A stretch of 15,981 bases of DNA from Aquirhabdus sp. (GTDB taxonomy: Bacteria > Pseudomonadota > Gammaproteobacteria > Pseudomonadales > Moraxellaceae). Each line of letters starts with the position of its first letter. Position 1 is the stretch's first letter. Location: positions 1-15,981 of the forward strand of contig JASLHI010000025.1 of NCBI GenBank assembly GCA_030149815.1, written 5' to 3'. Both the position numbers and the translations under genes were made by a program. This document shows positions 13,581 to 15,981 of this stretch, one piece after another. The notes under the pieces are model-generated. The model was given only the letters and a program-made list of their open reading frames with translations, did no database searches and was not told the DNA's origin.

Positions 13581-15473
13581 TTAAGATCCAGCTTTCTTCG
13601 CACTAAATTTCTCAACTTTAGCCTGACCCTTGAGATATTCAACATAGTCTTCAAGTTCTTGCTGTCCACGTAAACTACTCAAAGAAGTTTGGATTTGTTT
13701 ACGTTGTTCTGGAGTCACGGCTGCTGCGTCATCGGTCACTTTACTCACCGCCAAAACAACAACACCACTCGCAACACTCACCGTATTTGCATTTGTACGA
13801 CCAGCCGCTGGTGCAGTAATACTAAATGCAGCATTCGAGAGCGCTGCTGAAGGTAATCCTTTATCACGCGTCACTTCACCCATATTCTGGAAAGTTACAC
13901 CCATCGCAGCCGCTGTCTGCTCAATGGTTTTACCAGAGTTCAATGATGCTGCAACTTCTTTCGCTTTGGCTTTAGCCATCGCAAGAGCACCTTGCATCTG
14001 TAAAATGGCACGAATCTTCGGTGTCGCTTCTGCCAAGGTTAAAGGCTTAACAGGTGAATATTGAGTAACTTGAATCCACATCATCCGTGTTGGCGAAATA
14101 GTGAGACCACTTGAAACCTTACGGTCTTTTGTAGACTCATCACTAAATGCTGTCGTTAAAAGATCTTTATTACTAAAATCACCTGCGATACCAGTACGAC
14201 CCATCAAACCAGAATGTGAAATTGACAGATTATTTGACTTAGCCAAGTCAACCAATGAATCAGCACTTGCAGCTTGCTCATTAATCTTGCTTTGAGCATC
14301 GCCGTAAGCCGCATCCAATTTGGCTTGATTTGCTTCGACCATCAATTGTGCTTTGACACTATCAAATGAAGGTACATCTGCTTTCTTCACTTCCAGCAAT
14401 TTGATCAAATGATAGCCATATTGAGTCTTAACTGGTTCCGACACTTGATTTGGTTGCAATGCATAGAGTGCTTTATCAAACTCAGGCACATATACACCAT
14501 GCCCTGCAAAGCCTAAATCACCATTATTAACAGCTGACCCTTGGTCATCAGAATTTGCTTTAGCAAGCGTACCAAAATCAGCACCCGCTTTAATCTGCGC
14601 CGCTAGACTTTCAATTTTCTTTTTAGCAGCTGCATCACCAATTTTGTCTGTAGAGATCAAAATGTGCTGTGCATGACGCTGTTCATTTCCAGCGGCTGCT
14701 TGAACCATCGTCTGATAACGTGCCTGTAAATCTTGATCCGATACTTTGACTTGATTCGCAAAAGAACTACTATCCAAAGTCACATAGTCGAGATTTACTT
14801 GTTCCAAACTGTTTAGATGTGCCTTATTCGCATTGTAGTAATTACTAATTTGTGCGTCGGTCACATTCACTTGTGCTAAATATGGAGAAGCAAGCATTGT
14901 AGCGAGTTGTACATCTCGTTTTTCTGTTTGTAGCTTCATGATGCGATCAATTTCACTTCCACCAGAAACGCTAGTAGCAGCGATACCCTGAGCCATTAAA
15001 CTTAATGAAGTCTGCTCACGCACCATTTTAAATAACGTAAATCGATCTTGACCGCTATTTTTTAGATAAGCTTGGAATAACTCATCAGAAAACTTACCAT
15101 CTTTTTGAAAAGAAGGCTCTTTATGCAACATCGCAACAATCTGATTATCTGTCATAGTCAGACCAAGTCGATTCGCTTGGCTTAAAATAACACTCTGAGC
15201 AATCAGATTGTCTAACACTTGCTGGTGCAAAACACTGTCATCAATTAAGTCAGCATCTCCACCAACTTTGGGCAAAAGTGATTTACGCTGCTCATCAACT
15301 TTCTGATCTAACTCACGACGAGAAATATTTTTTTTATCTATGGTTGCCGCAATTTCACTATCACTGCTACCTTTAAAGTAGCTTTCGACCCCAAATAATA
15401 CGAATGGTAAAGTTAAAAGAGCCATGAGCACTTTGCCCATCCAACCTCTTACCAATGTTCTAAAGCCTTCCAT
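13581..15473 (-). CDS. ppiD: PpiD, membrane-anchored periplasmic chaperone/PPIase
   Basis: This 630-residue protein (623 in E. coli) is tethered to the inner membrane by one N-terminal helix (about 12-30, MGKVLMALLTLPFVLFGVE), with the rest in the periplasm near the Sec exit. A SurA-like N-terminal chaperone region (about 40-170) is followed by one parvulin domain (about 265-362) with RHAQHILIST, NNGDLGFAGHGVYVPEF and VKTQYGYHLIKLLEV. A second, C-terminal chaperone-like part follows. E. coli PpiD has little or no prolyl isomerase activity despite its parvulin domain; activity here is unknown. The ribosome binding site upstream of the ATG is weak (GGAAA on the minus strand). It follows hupB as in the lon-hupB-ppiD cluster, but a terminator separates them. 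Confidence 0.95.
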   Translation of the reverse strand: MEGFRTLVRGWMGKVLMALLTLPFVLFGVESYFKGSSDSEIAATIDKKNISRRELDQKVDEQRKSLLPKVGGDADLIDDSVLHQQVLDNLIAQSVILSQANRLGLTMTDNQIVAMLHKEPSFQKDGKFSDELFQAYLKNSGQDRFTLFKMVREQTSLSLMAQGIAATSVSGGSEIDRIMKLQTEKRDVQLATMLASPYLAQVNVTDAQISNYYNANKAHLNSLEQVNLDYVTLDSSSFANQVKVSDQDLQARYQTMVQAAAGNEQRHAQHILISTDKIGDAAAKKKIESLAAQIKAGADFGTLAKANSDDQGSAVNNGDLGFAGHGVYVPEFDKALYALQPNQVSEPVKTQYGYHLIKLLEVKKADVPSFDSVKAQLMVEANQAKLDAAYGDAQSKINEQAASADSLVDLAKSNNLSISHSGLMGRTGIAGDFSNKDLLTTAFSDESTKDRKVSSGLTISPTRMMWIQVTQYSPVKPLTLAEATPKIRAILQMQGALAMAKAKAKEVAASLNSGKTIEQTAAAMGVTFQNMGEVTRDKGLPSAALSNAAFSITAPAAGRTNANTVSVASGVVVLAVSKVTDDAAAVTPEQRKQIQTSLSSLRGQQELEDYVEYLKGQAKVEKFSAKKAGS

Positions 15474-15509
15474 AAATCATATTTCCAGTGTAAGCAGGAA
15501 TTTTAAATG

Positions 15510-15530
15510 AAAAACGCGCCACAGGGCGCG
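15510..15530 (-). terminator. Terminator of hupB
   Basis: On the minus strand CGCGCC, a CTGT loop and GGCGCG are followed by five T's (complement of 15510-15514). This compact GC-rich stem lies about 64 bases after the hupB stop and 37 bases before the ppiD ATG. Transcription of ppiD must then depend on read-through or on a promoter within very little sequence; none was recognised. Confidence 0.8.
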
Positions 15531-15535
15531 CCTCT

Positions 15536-15581
15536 TGAAACATTACAATATCAAAGATTTACTTCATATTATGATGTTTCA
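15536..15581 (-). other. Inverted repeat in the hupB 3' untranslated region
   Basis: TGAAACAT (15536-15543) and ATGTTTCA (15574-15581) are perfect 8-base inverted arms around a 30-base AT-rich loop. They lie directly between the hupB stop and its terminator. They could form a stabilising stem in the hupB message or hold a small protein-binding site; the role is unknown. Confidence 0.35.
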
Positions 15582-15593
15582 CAACAATCGCTA

Positions 15594-15866
15594 TTAAGCA
15601 ACAGTATCTTTTAGACCTTTACCAGCTTTGAAACCTGGTACTTTGCTTGCTGGAATTTGAATTGCAGCACCAGTCTTTGGATTACGACCTGTACGTGCAG
15701 CACGCTCTTTGACGCTAAATGTGCCAAAGCCAACGAGAGTTACACTGTCACCGCTTTTCAATGCTTCACCAACAGAAGCAATCAGCGCATCCAATGCGTC
15801 ACCCGCAGCAGTCTTAGAAAGAGAGGCTTTAGAAGCAATTGCATCAATAAGCTCAGATTTGTTCAT
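15594..15866 (-). CDS. hupB: HU DNA-binding protein, beta-type
   Basis: HU is a small dimeric nucleoid protein that bends and compacts DNA. The 90 residues match the family length exactly. The N-terminal helices (MNKSELIDAIASKA) are followed by the beta-arm with VGFGTFSVKERAARTGRNPKTG. GRNPKTG (60-66) is the family signature, and Pro63 is the residue that intercalates at DNA kinks. The ending FKAGKGLKDTV is typical of HupB. On the minus strand AGGAT lies about 9 bases before the ATG. A near-consensus sigma-70 promoter lies upstream and a terminator downstream, so hupB can be an independent highly expressed unit. The neighbour ppiD points to HupB rather than HupA. Confidence 0.96.
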   Translation of the reverse strand: MNKSELIDAIASKASLSKTAAGDALDALIASVGEALKSGDSVTLVGFGTFSVKERAARTGRNPKTGAAIQIPASKVPGFKAGKGLKDTVA

Positions 15867-15920
15867 AACGGAAATATCCTATAGGTTGTTAAAAATGTGT
15901 CCGACAAAAGACGTGCGACC

Positions 15921-15949
15921 TTTATATCAATGAGTTCAAGGCTTGGCAA
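15921..15949 (-). promoter_or_regulatory. Sigma-70 promoter of hupB
   Basis: On the minus strand TTGCCA (complement of 15944-15949) and TATAAA (complement of 15921-15926) are separated by exactly 17 bases. The predicted start near 15914 leaves a leader of about 48 bases. The boxes match the consensus at 4 and 5 of 6 positions, and strong transcription of HU is expected. The remaining bases to the right edge (15950-15981) show nothing I can assign. Confidence 0.65.
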
Positions 15950-15981
15950 GCGATACATACGAAGAATACTAAAAATAATCA

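Overview
The window looks like a core-chromosome segment of a gammaproteobacterium, most likely Acinetobacter or a close Moraxellaceae relative. This is inferred from the moderately AT-rich base composition, the style of the Tol proteins, and a single gene that fuses an assimilatory nitrate reductase to a CysJ-like diflavin reductase. No rRNA, tRNA, CRISPR array, transposase or phage gene was seen.

Layout: positions 1-4957 (+ strand) carry the cell-envelope Tol-Pal cluster. It starts with the 3' end of the thioesterase gene ybgC (the gene enters from the left edge) and continues with tolQ, tolR, tolA, tolB and pal, ending at a strong hairpin terminator. TolQ, TolR and TolA form the inner-membrane proton-driven motor and its periplasm-spanning arm. 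TolB and the lipoprotein Pal form the periplasmic and outer-membrane end, used in outer-membrane constriction during division. Several RNA elements punctuate the operon: a perfect hairpin over the tolR stop codon, a 12-codon leader ORF overlapping the GTG start of tolA, a strong Shine-Dalgarno that relocates the tolB start, and two hairpins between tolB and pal.

Positions 5010-9068 hold four stand-alone genes: a long-chain-type acyl-CoA dehydrogenase (-), a YbiB/TrpD2 nucleic-acid-binding protein (+), an AT-rich DUF4145 protein with a zinc ribbon (-), and a DUF815 AAA+ ATPase (-). The DUF4145 gene is the only one that looks like accessory DNA.

Positions 9069-13561 hold the nitrate-assimilation gene. 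A 273-bp upstream region contains a well-spaced sigma-54 type promoter. It is followed by a 1378-residue protein joining a Mo-bis-MGD/[4Fe-4S] nitrate reductase to FMN-flavodoxin, FAD and NADPH domains, so a single chain could carry electrons from NADPH to nitrate. An in-frame ATG with an excellent Shine-Dalgarno lies exactly at the domain junction and could give a separate reductase of about 633 residues. A bidirectional terminator ends the gene.

Positions 13581-15981 hold ppiD and hupB (both -), in the same order as the lon-hupB-ppiD cluster of other gammaproteobacteria; lon would lie beyond the right edge. hupB has a near-consensus sigma-70 promoter and its own terminator before ppiD.

Most of the window is conserved core genome. 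The observations most worth a second look are the internal start in the nitrate reductase fusion, its sigma-54 promoter, the RNA structures of the tol operon, and the orphan DUF4145 gene.
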